NCBI GenBank assembly: GCA_023428135.1
Contig: JAEYZG010000058.1
Coordinates: 1-64,000, forward strand
DNA: 64,000 nucleotides
DNA from: Bacteroidota bacterium
GTDB lineage: Bacteria; Bacteroidota; Bacteroidia; Cytophagales; Cytophagaceae
Direction: 5' to 3'
The number at the start of each line of letters is the position of its first letter. Position 1 is the first letter of the stretch. The translations under genes were made by a program, and so were the position numbers. This document shows, one piece after another, positions 8,886 to 17,062 of the stretch. The notes below the pieces were generated by a model that worked only from the letters and a program-made list of their open reading frames with translations, did not search any database and had not been told where the DNA came from.

Positions 8886-9540
8886 ATGTTTCCCCTGTTT
8901 TAATAATATATTTCCCTATAGCAGAAGGAGACTGGTCATATTCATATATCCTGTTTTCTTTATATATAAGCCCTACATGTTTTGCGTAATATTCGACTTT
9001 GTATTTTTTTTCAATCAGGTTCTGATTATCAGCCTGAATAATTTTTACTGAATTAGGGAAATAAATAGTATCAACATAAAAAGTACGTTTGAGATCCTTT
9101 ACTTTATATAACTCTTGTCCCATCGTATTTTCAGCATTTCCATCCCAGGTTTTATCATTTTCCAAAGGAAATGTCATCTTGATAAACCTGATATTATTTT
9201 CCATTCTTGTAACGTTATTCTTGCTATTGAATTCACTCCATACTGAATCCGGTTGGGCCGGCCAAGGATCTGTGAGACTGCTTTTGGTATACCTTTCCAC
9301 TCTGTATTTTACTTCATTGCCAGCTCTGAATGTATCACCGATTATTTCTTTGAGATAATAAAATGAATGAGTAGAATCACTCACCCCGTATGTTTTTTTA
9401 TCTATAGAATAGAGAACGTACATTCCCTTTTCAATGGGAAAATACTGATAGTCGGACATATCCGGGTCCTGTTCATTCGAGCATCCGAAGATTAAAAAAG
9501 ATGCAACAAAAAAGAGCATTAAAGGGAAAAATCTATTCAT
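8851..9540 (-). CDS. lipoprotein of unknown function
   Basis: A 229-residue protein with a lipoprotein signal (residues 1-20, IFGC, Cys20) followed by SNEQDPD and a beta-rich domain beginning YFPIEKGMYVLYSIDKKTYG. Similar small Bacteroidota lipoproteins start their mature part with YFPL-type motifs, but I cannot name a function. It overlaps the end of mnmA by 8 bp and the start of the subtilase by 35 bp, so the three genes are probably translated from one message. Sitting between a tRNA-modification gene and an exported protease tells little; a periplasmic partner of the protease is one possibility. Confidence 0.75.
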   Translation of the reverse strand: MNRFFPLMLFFVASFLIFGCSNEQDPDMSDYQYFPIEKGMYVLYSIDKKTYGVSDSTHSFYYLKEIIGDTFRAGNEVKYRVERYTKSSLTDPWPAQPDSVWSEFNSKNNVTRMENNIRFIKMTFPLENDKTWDGNAENTMGQELYKVKDLKRTFYVDTIYFPNSVKIIQADNQNLIEKKYKVEYYAKHVGLIYKENRIYEYDQSPSAIGKYIIKTGETYVQKIYAYGKE

Positions 9541-10645
9541 TGTTTTGTCTAAAACTTGATGTAATCCATCCTCCGCCTACCACATCATTTCCTTCATAAA
9601 AAACAGCTGCTTGTCCGGGTGCTATGGCTGTTACCCCTTGATGAAATAATACTTTCATTTCATCCCCAATCTGTTCTATAAGCGCTGGAGTACCGCCATC
9701 ATTATATCTGACCTTTGTTACAGTTTCTAATTTTCTGCCTATGAGATCCGGATATTTAAGCATGTTTAGCTTCTTCACCATCATTCCATCTTTAGCCAGC
9801 TTTTCTAAAGATGACAGTACAACACGATTTTTATCTTTTTGAATTTCAGAAACAAATACAGGATATCCTAGCGCTATCCCTAATCCTTTTCTCTGACCAA
9901 TTGTATAAAAAGGATACCCCTCATGTTTTCCTACAATTGTGCCATCTTCGAGAACAAACTCCCCTCCTCTTACAGAATCCTCCAAACCTGGTATTCTCCT
10001 TTTCAGAAAGCCTCTGTAATCGTTATCAGGAACAAAACAGATCTCATAAGATTCCGATTTATTTACCAGATCTACAAATCCTCTTTCCTGAGCAAATGCT
10101 CTGATCTCCGTCTTTCTAAGATGGCCGAGAGGAAATTTGGTTCTACTCAGACTTTCCTGAGAAATTCCCCATAATGCATAAGACTGGTCTTTATTTTCAT
10201 CAAGGCCTTTAGAGATGACATATCTGTCATTTTCCTTTCTGATATTGGCATAATGACCAGTTGCAATAAATTCACATCCTAGTTTATCGGCACGTCTTAA
10301 TAAGGCGTCCCATTTAATATGTGTATTGCACAATACACAAGGATTTGGAGTTCTTCCTGCAAGGTATTCGTCAGTAAAATGATTGATTACATAATCACCA
10401 AACTCTTCTCTGATGTCAAGAATATAATGAGGAAAACCAAGCTTAACCGCAATATCTCTGGCATCATTAATAGAATCAAGACTACAGCATCCGGTTTCTT
10501 TTTTAGTACCTCCGGAAGACGCATAGTCCCATGTCTTCATGGTCATACCAACCACTTCATATCCTTCTTCATGAAGCATAACAGCAGCAACAGAACTATC
10601 TATTCCGCCGCTCATAGCTACCAAAACTCTTCCTTTAGTACTCAT
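9533..10645 (-). CDS. mnmA: tRNA-specific 2-thiouridylase
   Basis: A 370-residue enzyme that thiolates U34 of tRNA-Lys, tRNA-Glu and tRNA-Gln at the wobble position, using ATP and a sulfur relay. The PP-loop SGGIDSS lies at residues 12-18. The catalytic pair is visible as the Cys in NPCVLCN and the Cys in EICFVPDNDY, and family segments TGHYAN and YTIGQRKGLGIALGYP are intact. The length fits the family. The gene opens a minus-strand unit with a lipoprotein and a subtilase. The substrate anticodons are not in this window. Confidence 0.96.
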   Translation of the reverse strand: MSTKGRVLVAMSGGIDSSVAAVMLHEEGYEVVGMTMKTWDYASSGGTKKETGCCSLDSINDARDIAVKLGFPHYILDIREEFGDYVINHFTDEYLAGRTPNPCVLCNTHIKWDALLRRADKLGCEFIATGHYANIRKENDRYVISKGLDENKDQSYALWGISQESLSRTKFPLGHLRKTEIRAFAQERGFVDLVNKSESYEICFVPDNDYRGFLKRRIPGLEDSVRGGEFVLEDGTIVGKHEGYPFYTIGQRKGLGIALGYPVFVSEIQKDKNRVVLSSLEKLAKDGMMVKKLNMLKYPDLIGRKLETVTKVRYNDGGTPALIEQIGDEMKVLFHQGVTAIAPGQAAVFYEGNDVVGGGWITSSFRQNNE

Positions 10646-10723
10646 TATTTAAATTAATCCGGGAAATATCTCAACTGTAACCTCAAAGGTTAAGATGTAC
10701 TAAGATAATCTGAGGGAAAAAAA

Positions 10724-10966
10724 TCAGTTAATAGACTCCCTTACTTTTTTTGTGTATTCTCTTAACGCTTCTTTGAACTCAATATTTTTAGCATTCATTT
10801 CTTCCATAATCCAAAGAGCCGCAATCACGTGCGTTAACTGCTCTCCTTCATCCCCTCCTTCAACATTTATTTTCAGGGCCTCGCCCTCTATCAGATCATT
10901 TTCAGCCTGTTTTAGATCTGATAGTGAATAATTTTCTACAAGTAATTTTATCGCAGGTATTTTCAT
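10724..10966 (-). CDS. small DUF6952-like protein
   Basis: An 80-residue cytoplasmic protein with no signal or membrane segment, predicted as two or three helices (LSDLKQAENDLIEGEALKI; LTHVIAALWIMEEMNAKN). It resembles a small Bacteroidota family (DUF6952) that tends to sit beside a thioredoxin gene, as here: the thioredoxin gene ends 43 bp upstream on the same strand. A role linked to thioredoxin is suggested only by this neighbourhood. The family label is from memory and unchecked. Confidence 0.65.
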   Translation of the reverse strand: MKIPAIKLLVENYSLSDLKQAENDLIEGEALKINVEGGDEGEQLTHVIAALWIMEEMNAKNIEFKEALREYTKKVRESIN

Positions 10967-11009
10967 TTAAGTATTATTATATTTCCAAATAGAAACCTGC
11001 ATTCCAAAA

Positions 11010-11327
11010 CTATTTAAGTTTTTCCAGAGCCTCAACGACAGCTTCTTCTTTACTGGAGCAAAGAGTTTCTGCTAAAACTCCGTTTTGGAATGTGGCAAAA
11101 GTAGGAAGGTTATTTACATTAGCCTTCTTCCTGGCTTCAGGGTTATTTTCTGCATTAACCTCAAGAAATACAACACCCGGAAACCGCTCATCATTAGATA
11201 ATCTCTTATATTTCGGGGCAAACAATTTGCATGAACCACACCAATCCGCATAAAACTTTACAATCACATTTGGATTTTTTGCAAGTTCTGCATCAAAATT
11301 AGAATCTTCTACTGCTATAACTGGCAT
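11010..11327 (-). CDS. thioredoxin family protein
   Basis: A 105-residue single-domain thioredoxin without a signal peptide, so cytoplasmic. The redox motif is WCGSCK (Cys30, Cys33) rather than WCGPC; the change at the third position alters the redox potential in known variants. The cis-proline segment NNLPTFATF is present. It is followed after 43 bp by the small DUF6952-like gene, with which it is probably co-transcribed, and is divergent from the TrpF-like/kinase pair at 11435. It may be a specialised thioredoxin rather than the main TrxA. Confidence 0.88.
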   Translation of the reverse strand: MPVIAVEDSNFDAELAKNPNVIVKFYADWCGSCKLFAPKYKRLSNDERFPGVVFLEVNAENNPEARKKANVNNLPTFATFQNGVLAETLCSSKEEAVVEALEKLK

Positions 11328-11434
11328 AACTTAATTTTTGAGTCCAAAGATACCGAAAAAATATTCCTGAAACTTTCGACTTTAACTTATTTTTAAATTA
11401 ATTTGTTTTTGAACTATTTAACGGTAATTGGGAT

Positions 11435-12055
11435 ATGGCATTAAAAACACTAGTAAAGGTAAGTGAAGTTAATAACTTAAGTGATGCACGCTATTGTGCT
11501 GGTATGGGGGTTGAATTAGTAGGATTTCCACTGGATGAAAATCATCCTAAATTTATAGAATTAAGCTCTATCCGAGAAATAGTTAACTGGATATCAGGGG
11601 TTAAAGTAGTTGGAGAGTTTACAGGTGACAATATTTATAACATGAATTATCTGGCTGAGCAATTGAACCTTGACTATGTACAGCTCAATCATTTAATACA
11701 TCCGGAATTTTTACCAGGACTGAAAAAACCTGTAATACTAAAAGTTGACTTCAATAATGAAAAGCCTTCTGAAACTATTGAAGTATTAAAAAAATATGAA
11801 AACAAGGTTGCCTATTTCCTGTTAGAAAATAATACAGAGCCGGAGTTGAATGATTTGAAGGGTCTACTTGGAGATATTTGCCAAAAATTTCCCGTCATTT
11901 TAGGATTTGGTATTCAGCAATCCGCTTTACCACTTATTATTAACACAATTAACCCATCTGGGATAGCGCTAAAAGGTGGTGAAGAAATAAAGCCCGGACT
12001 TAAAGATTTCTCCGAGTTATCTGACATATTAGAAGAATTGGAAGTAAATGACTGA
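11435..12055 (+). CDS. TrpF-like protein lacking catalytic residues
   Basis: A 206-residue protein with the layout of phosphoribosylanthranilate isomerase (TrpF), a TIM barrel that acts in tryptophan synthesis. The N-terminal KICGITN motif of true TrpF reads VKVSEVNNLSDARYCAGMGV here, so the catalytic cysteine is replaced by serine and the following glycine by glutamate. The VQLHG motif is VQLNHL, and the general-acid Asp of the LLD strand appears as LLE, with the glycine-rich loop after it missing. The C-terminal phosphate-binding glycines are changed to GFGIQ and ALKGGEE. It is therefore probably not an isomerase. Its stop overlaps the start of the sugar kinase gene, suggesting translational coupling and a linked function. 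No other trp gene is nearby. Confidence 0.7.
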   Translation: MALKTLVKVSEVNNLSDARYCAGMGVELVGFPLDENHPKFIELSSIREIVNWISGVKVVGEFTGDNIYNMNYLAEQLNLDYVQLNHLIHPEFLPGLKKPVILKVDFNNEKPSETIEVLKKYENKVAYFLLENNTEPELNDLKGLLGDICQKFPVILGFGIQQSALPLIINTINPSGIALKGGEEIKPGLKDFSELSDILEELEVND

Positions 12056-13034
12056 CAAAATGAAAACTATTTTTACGCTTACACTTTCTCCTACCATTGA
12101 CAAAAGCTGCACTGTAGATCATGTATATGCAGAGCATAAATTAAGGTGTTCAGAACCAGTTCATGAACCAGGGGGGGGCGGAATCAATGTCTCCAGGGCA
12201 ATTAAAAAACTCGGCGGTGATTCCATTGCTGTTTATCCCAAAGGCGGCCCCACAGGAGAATTGCTGAATCAGCTCTTAAATAAAGAGGGGATCAGTCAAT
12301 ATTCTATTGAAGTTGAGCATTGGAGCAGAGAAAATTTCATTGTAGTTGAAACAACCACAAACAGACAATATAGGTTTGGGATGCCCGGTGCTCCTCTTTC
12401 TGAGGCAGAATGGATGAATTGCCTTAATGAAATCGATAGTCATGCAGAAAAAATTGATTATCTGGTTGCCAGTGGCAGCATGCCTCCAGGTGTTCCGTCT
12501 GACTTCTATGCGAGACTGGCTAAAATAGGTAAGAGAAAAAATGCAAAGTTGGTTCTTGATACTTCCGGCGATGCTCTTAAAGAAGCGATAAACGAAGGTA
12601 TTTACCTGTTAAAACCTAATGTCAAGGAACTGAGCGAGCTGATTGGCGCAGAATTAAAGACCATTCATCAGCAGGAAGAAGCAGCTCTTGAAATCATCAA
12701 AAGACACAAGATAGAAATTATGGTGGTTTCGCTGGGCGCTTTCGGGGCCTTCATCGCATCGAAAGAAGGTGTAAATCATATATCAGCCCCCTCTGCAGCT
12801 AAAAAGAGTACAGTGGGAGCCGGAGACAGCATGGTAGCAGGCATAGTCCTTTCTCTTTCAAGAGGATGGAGTCATCTGGATGCTCTAAAATACGGCATTG
12901 CATGTGGAACTGCTGCAACGATGAATCCAGGCACAGAACTATGTAAGCTTGAAGATGTCAATACATTATACAACTGGATCAATACAATGGAAAAAAGAGG
13001 TCAACCCGATCAGTTGAACTCAACTTTCAAGTAA
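12048..13034 (+). CDS. PfkB-type sugar kinase (1-phosphofructokinase / PfkB-like)
   Basis: A 328-residue ribokinase-fold kinase of the hexose-phosphate branch (PfkB, FruK, LacC). Motif 1 is EPGGGGINVSRAIKKLGG, close to E. coli PfkB; the anion hole and catalytic Asp are in the late motif STVGAGDSMVAGIV. It likely phosphorylates fructose 6-phosphate or a related sugar phosphate. The first ATG (12048) overlaps the stop of the TrpF-like gene; a second ATG at 12060 (MKTIFTLTLSP) matches the usual N-terminus and may be the real start. Motif 1 is encoded across a run of eight G (12171-12178), unusual in this AT-rich DNA. The 3' end overlaps the convergent trmB gene by 25 bp. Confidence 0.88.
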   Translation: MTDKMKTIFTLTLSPTIDKSCTVDHVYAEHKLRCSEPVHEPGGGGINVSRAIKKLGGDSIAVYPKGGPTGELLNQLLNKEGISQYSIEVEHWSRENFIVVETTTNRQYRFGMPGAPLSEAEWMNCLNEIDSHAEKIDYLVASGSMPPGVPSDFYARLAKIGKRKNAKLVLDTSGDALKEAINEGIYLLKPNVKELSELIGAELKTIHQQEEAALEIIKRHKIEIMVVSLGAFGAFIASKEGVNHISAPSAAKKSTVGAGDSMVAGIVLSLSRGWSHLDALKYGIACGTAATMNPGTELCKLEDVNTLYNWINTMEKRGQPDQLNSTFK

Positions 13035-13669
13035 TTGATAAGCGCATTTTCCATTAAGAATCTACGTTCATAAGTTGTTTGAATACCATAATGATCAGAA
13101 AGCATTGGGGAATTATAAAGATCCGCTGTATGAATAATTGATTTTATCCGATCCTTATAATTTTCCATTACTGTCAAAGTATATTCATGCAATTGAAGAT
13201 TATCTGTTTTTAAATGAAGTATACCTCCTGGTTTCAAAATCTTCAGATAACTGTCTATATATCGCGGATAGGTCAATCTGTGCTTTTCATGCTTATCAAC
13301 AGGTCTTGGATCGGGAAAGGTAATCCAGATTTCATCAGCTTCTCCTTCTGCAAAGAAATTCTCCAGCTCATACATTCTTATTCTCAGAAATGCTGCATTG
13401 GTAAGATTATTTTCTTCTGCGACACAGCTTCCTTTCCAGATCCTAGCGCCTTTTATATCAACACCAATATAGTTTTTATGAGGAAAAAGTACAGCTAATC
13501 CAGTGGTATATTCCCCTCTTCCACATCCTAATTCAAGAATTATTTCATTTTTGTTATCAAAAAAATTATTCCAATTGCCTTTAATCTTCTCAAATATTTC
13601 TTTACCCGGCTCTACTACATTCCTTCTTTGAGCATTTACGGCAAACCTCTTTAATTTATTCTTTCCCAT
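13010..13669 (-). CDS. trmB: tRNA (guanine-N7)-methyltransferase
   Basis: A 219-residue SAM-dependent methyltransferase making m7G at position 46 of tRNAs. The SAM-binding motif LELGCGRGEYTTGLA, the GVDIKGARIWKG segment and the family signature ITFPDPRPVDKHEKHR, with the catalytic Asp region, are all present. The length is normal. It is the last gene of the operon that begins with the TPR protein at 21772, following folC by 8 bp, and its last 25 bp overlap the convergent kinase gene. No terminator hairpin is visible between the two convergent genes. Confidence 0.94.
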   Translation of the reverse strand: MGKNKLKRFAVNAQRRNVVEPGKEIFEKIKGNWNNFFDNKNEIILELGCGRGEYTTGLAVLFPHKNYIGVDIKGARIWKGSCVAEENNLTNAAFLRIRMYELENFFAEGEADEIWITFPDPRPVDKHEKHRLTYPRYIDSYLKILKPGGILHLKTDNLQLHEYTLTVMENYKDRIKSIIHTADLYNSPMLSDHYGIQTTYERRFLMENALINYLKVEFN

Positions 13670-13677
13670 TTTAATAA

Positions 13678-14973
13678 CTATAAATTGTCCAATTCGGATA
13701 CTACAAATGTACTCCCTCCTATAAATATAAAATCATCTTGTGATGCTGCAGCCTTTGCCTTTTGAAGAGCAATATTGACATCTTTCTCGACCTCACCTTT
13801 CAAGCCGTATTTTTCAGCTTCCTGAAATAATATTTCAGCATCAATAGCGCGGGGAATTTTAGGCATACAAAAATAATAGATTGCATCTTTAGGTAAAAGC
13901 GTAAGGATTTTTGAAACTTCCTTATCCTTCACCATTCCAAAAACAATAAAAAGCCTTTTGAAAGAATAACATTTAAGCTGGGCCAAAACCTCCTTTATTC
14001 CTGCTTCATTATGACCTGTATCACATACCATCATAGGATCAGTTCCTAACACCTGCCATCGCCCCTTTAGCCCGGTCAGTTCAACAACATCTCTGATTCC
14101 TTTGCGGATAGCTGTCTCATTAATTTTAAATCCCTTTTGATTTAAAACCTCTGCTGTTTCCAAGACTCCTGCAAGATTTTTCAATTGATACAATCCTGGA
14201 AGGCCTGATTTCAAATCTTTATATTTCAATGAGCCATTGTGGAATACATCTGCTATCAGATTTCCTTTTTCAAGTCTTTTATTAATAAGGCTGAATTCGG
14301 ATGATGCAAAAATAATAGTAGATTTTTTGGTTTGAGCAGCCTGAATGAAAACTTCTGCTATAGATTCCTGCATTTCACTTAAAACCACCGGAACCCCTTG
14401 TTTAATAATCCCTGCTTTTTCTCCTGCAATCTTAGATAATGTATCTCCGAGAATATTCTGATGGTCGAGACTGATATTGGTAATGAGAGATACAAGAGGT
14501 TGAATGATGTTTGTAGAATCCAATCTTCCACCAAGTCCGGTTTCAATAATAGCAATATCAACCTTTTGTGATCTGAAATAATCAAACCCCAGAATAGTAG
14601 TCATTTCAAAAAATGAAGGATTTACCTTTTCAAAAAGTGCTTTATGATTTTGTACAAAATTTACGACAATCTCTTCAGGAATATTTTCTCCGTTGACTTT
14701 TATTCGCTCTGCAAAACTTTTCAAATGAGGAGATGTAAAAAGACCCACTTTATATCCTGCAGCCTGCAATATTGCAGCAAGAAAATGAGAGGAGCTTCCT
14801 TTCCCGTTTGTTCCGGCAATATGGACTGAAGGAAAGTTGTTCTGAGGATTATTAAGAGCTTCGCAAAGTGCACTTATATTATCAAGGCCACTCTTTAAAG
14901 CAGAGGAGCCCACCTTTTCAAACATAGGCAGGCTCTCATATAAATATTTTACTGTTTCCTGAAATGAATTCAC
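13678..14973 (-). CDS. folC: bifunctional folylpolyglutamate synthase / dihydrofolate synthase
   Basis: A Mur-ligase-fold enzyme adding glutamate to dihydropteroate and to folates. The P-loop HIAGTNGKGSSSHFLAAIL, the ETGLGGRLDSTN motif with SLDHQNILGDT, and the C-terminal DTGHNEAG segment are intact. I choose the GTG at 14973, because the resulting N-terminus (NSFQETVKYLYESLPMF) matches the family start NYQETIDYLFSQLPMF and it begins just after the tonB stop; a TTG at 14991 would add six residues and overlap tonB. In many Bacteroidota folC follows exbB-exbD-tonB; here tonB is present but exbBD are not. Confidence 0.93.
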   Translation of the reverse strand: MNSFQETVKYLYESLPMFEKVGSSALKSGLDNISALCEALNNPQNNFPSVHIAGTNGKGSSSHFLAAILQAAGYKVGLFTSPHLKSFAERIKVNGENIPEEIVVNFVQNHKALFEKVNPSFFEMTTILGFDYFRSQKVDIAIIETGLGGRLDSTNIIQPLVSLITNISLDHQNILGDTLSKIAGEKAGIIKQGVPVVLSEMQESIAEVFIQAAQTKKSTIIFASSEFSLINKRLEKGNLIADVFHNGSLKYKDLKSGLPGLYQLKNLAGVLETAEVLNQKGFKINETAIRKGIRDVVELTGLKGRWQVLGTDPMMVCDTGHNEAGIKEVLAQLKCYSFKRLFIVFGMVKDKEVSKILTLLPKDAIYYFCMPKIPRAIDAEILFQEAEKYGLKGEVEKDVNIALQKAKAAASQDDFIFIGGSTFVVSELDNL

Positions 14974-14974
14974 T

Positions 14975-15880
14975 TTATCTCGACCGCACAATAATGGTGT
15001 ATTTTCCTGAAGCTCTTGGCGGGGGCTTTACGTTATCTCTTGTCCGCTCCACACTCCATTTTCTTTCTATTTCATCCTGGTAATATTTTACCAGTGAAGG
15101 ACTAACTGTTTTTTCAAGAACTGTAATTCTCGTCAACTCTCCTTCTTCATCAACTTCTATGTTAAAAACGATCTTTCCGTTTTCATTTGTTTGATCTTTC
15201 TCCGGTCTGAATGCCAGATTCCAGCCTGTAAGTTCCAGTCTGGGCCCCGGCCCTCCGTCACCCGGAGTACCATAGAGAGCATTTGAATTTATAGAACCAT
15301 TAGGATCTCCCTGATCACCGACTTTACCGTTTCTATCACCGTTATTATTAGATCCAGACTGGCTTGTGCCTGACGTTCCTCCGGCTCCTGTTTTATCAGG
15401 GAAAAGGGCCTGAGTAGTAACAGGCTGCTCCTTTTTAAGCTCTTTCTTTGGTTCCTTTATCTCTAAATCTTTCTTTTCTACTTTCTTTTTGGGCTCTTCC
15501 TTCTTCTTTTCCTCCAACTGATAAGCACTTTCTTCAGTACCTGTTACAATTTCTCCTTCTGTACTTTCAGGAATTTCTTCAACTACTGGCTCCTCCACAT
15601 TTTCCATTTCATTTGGAGCAGGTTCTCCCGGTGCCGGATCATCATTTTCGGAATCTCCTACCGGACCAGTATTCTGAAGGTCTCCATATCCTGCCGGATC
15701 AATACCAAAATTCAGGACCACTCCGCCTTTTCCGTTTCCGCCGTCTCCGTCCATGAGAGGATCTGGCTTATCCCAAGCTAAAAGAAAAAAGAGACAAATA
15801 GCAAGAAGGCAATGAAATCCAATGGATGTCATTGCCCCTATTCTTTCGTTTTTTTTATCCTGTTTTTCCTGATTAGTCAT
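14975..15880 (-). CDS. TonB-family energy transducer
   Basis: A 301-residue inner-membrane protein. A short cytoplasmic start is followed by one membrane helix (about residues 17-41, IGFHCLLAICLFFLLAW), a long periplasmic low-complexity region rich in Pro, Glu and Lys (about 80-150), a Gly/Asn-rich stretch (about 160-205), and a C-terminal TonB-like alpha/beta domain (ENGKIVFNIEVDEEGEL onward). Such proteins couple the proton gradient, through ExbB and ExbD, to outer-membrane receptors. No exbB or exbD gene is in the window. It lies 84 bp downstream of the HU-SPOR gene and 1 bp before folC. It may instead serve the barrel encoded in the same operon. Confidence 0.8.
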   Translation of the reverse strand: MTNQEKQDKKNERIGAMTSIGFHCLLAICLFFLLAWDKPDPLMDGDGGNGKGGVVLNFGIDPAGYGDLQNTGPVGDSENDDPAPGEPAPNEMENVEEPVVEEIPESTEGEIVTGTEESAYQLEEKKKEEPKKKVEKKDLEIKEPKKELKKEQPVTTQALFPDKTGAGGTSGTSQSGSNNNGDRNGKVGDQGDPNGSINSNALYGTPGDGGPGPRLELTGWNLAFRPEKDQTNENGKIVFNIEVDEEGELTRITVLEKTVSPSLVKYYQDEIERKWSVERTRDNVKPPPRASGKYTIIVRSR

Positions 15881-15964
15881 TTGTTCTATTCCAAATTCAA
15901 GTTAACTACTAAGTTTCTTACTTCAATAATAGTTCAAACTGATTTGATTTTTTAATCAGGGCAA

Positions 15965-17062
15965 TTAAAAAGTCATTACCCAGGTTGAGCTTCCGTATTT
16001 TGATTTGTAATCTTCCAGTTTGCTTTTAGCTTCCTCTTTATCAGAGAAGTCAGCTACAGAAACTTTGTAAAACTTGTTGGCTTTAGATGGTTTAATTAAA
16101 GTAGCATCCACACCTTCTTTGTCAAACTTCTTTTTAAGTCTGTAAGCATTGTCTCTTTTAGAAAAAGAACCTACAATGATGAAGAAACGACCAGCCTTTT
16201 CAGATATTGCGGGAGTTTTGACAGGCTCTGCTGCTTTAGCTGAAGAAGAAATATCTGTACTTAATTCAATATTGTTATGCTCTGGCTGATAAGCTTCAGT
16301 ATTAACAGGTGCCACTTCCTCGGTAACCTCTGCCACTTCTGCAACAACTTCATCTTTTACCAGCGGTTCAATTTTCTCTGCAACCGGAGCTTCAGTTTTA
16401 TTGAGTAAATCAAATGGAAAAGCGCTGCTCAGACTATTATTTTTCTGGTTGTATAAAAATGCTCCTGCAATTCCCAAAACAAGAATTGGAAGTAATACTA
16501 AAATAACTTTAACTCCTTTGTTTCTTTCTTTCACTACCGGATTGCCATTCTCATCCAGCGTAACAGGCTCTGGTTTTTCTGCCTCTTTTTTTACCGGAGG
16601 TCTAAGGCCTCTGGTTGGTACTTTTGCCATATTAGAATCTCTATCTATTGGTTTGAAATATAATTCAGATAATCCAAAACTATCATCCAGGTAATTTATT
16701 TTATTCTCCGGCTCAAACTCCAATAAACCATCTGCATTATAGAAGAAACCTCCTATGCCTTTAAAAAAATATTGATTATACCTTTTCAGATTTTCTTTAA
16801 GGTTGCTTACAAAGGTTTCAACCATTTGATTTGCAAGCTCCCTATCAACACCCTCAATTTCCGCCACATAGCCTATCAATACGCCATCATTATTGATTAG
16901 TTGCCCATTAAACGCAATTTTTTTAACAGGTGGTATAAACTTATTGCTGACAGGATGGATATCGGCTGAGGAGTAGTTTGTAATAAACCCTCCGAATCCG
17001 GGTATCACCACGCAATCATAGGTATAGAGTAAATCTTTTATATAAATTTCTATCATTTTCAA
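15965..17062 (-). CDS. HU-CCDC81-like / transmembrane / SPOR-domain protein
   Basis: A 365-residue protein with an unusual order of parts. Residues 1-140 resemble the HU-CCDC81 clade of the HU/IHF DNA-binding fold (start IEIYIKDLLYTYDCVVIPG, then FGGFITNY, a helical arm, GIGGFFYNADGLLEFEP). Residues 183-203 are a single membrane helix. Residues 205-285 are an acidic, Val/Glu/Pro-rich linker. Residues 291-365 are a SPOR domain (GRFFIIVGSFSKRDNAYRLK to WVMTF), which binds septal peptidoglycan stripped of stem peptides. The expected topology puts the HU part in the cytoplasm and SPOR in the periplasm, so it could tie DNA or another cytoplasmic partner to the division site. It overlaps the barrel gene by 4 bp. 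DNA binding by this clade is not proven. Confidence 0.82.
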   Translation of the reverse strand: MKMIEIYIKDLLYTYDCVVIPGFGGFITNYSSADIHPVSNKFIPPVKKIAFNGQLINNDGVLIGYVAEIEGVDRELANQMVETFVSNLKENLKRYNQYFFKGIGGFFYNADGLLEFEPENKINYLDDSFGLSELYFKPIDRDSNMAKVPTRGLRPPVKKEAEKPEPVTLDENGNPVVKERNKGVKVILVLLPILVLGIAGAFLYNQKNNSLSSAFPFDLLNKTEAPVAEKIEPLVKDEVVAEVAEVTEEVAPVNTEAYQPEHNNIELSTDISSSAKAAEPVKTPAISEKAGRFFIIVGSFSKRDNAYRLKKKFDKEGVDATLIKPSKANKFYKVSVADFSDKEEAKSKLEDYKSKYGSSTWVMTF

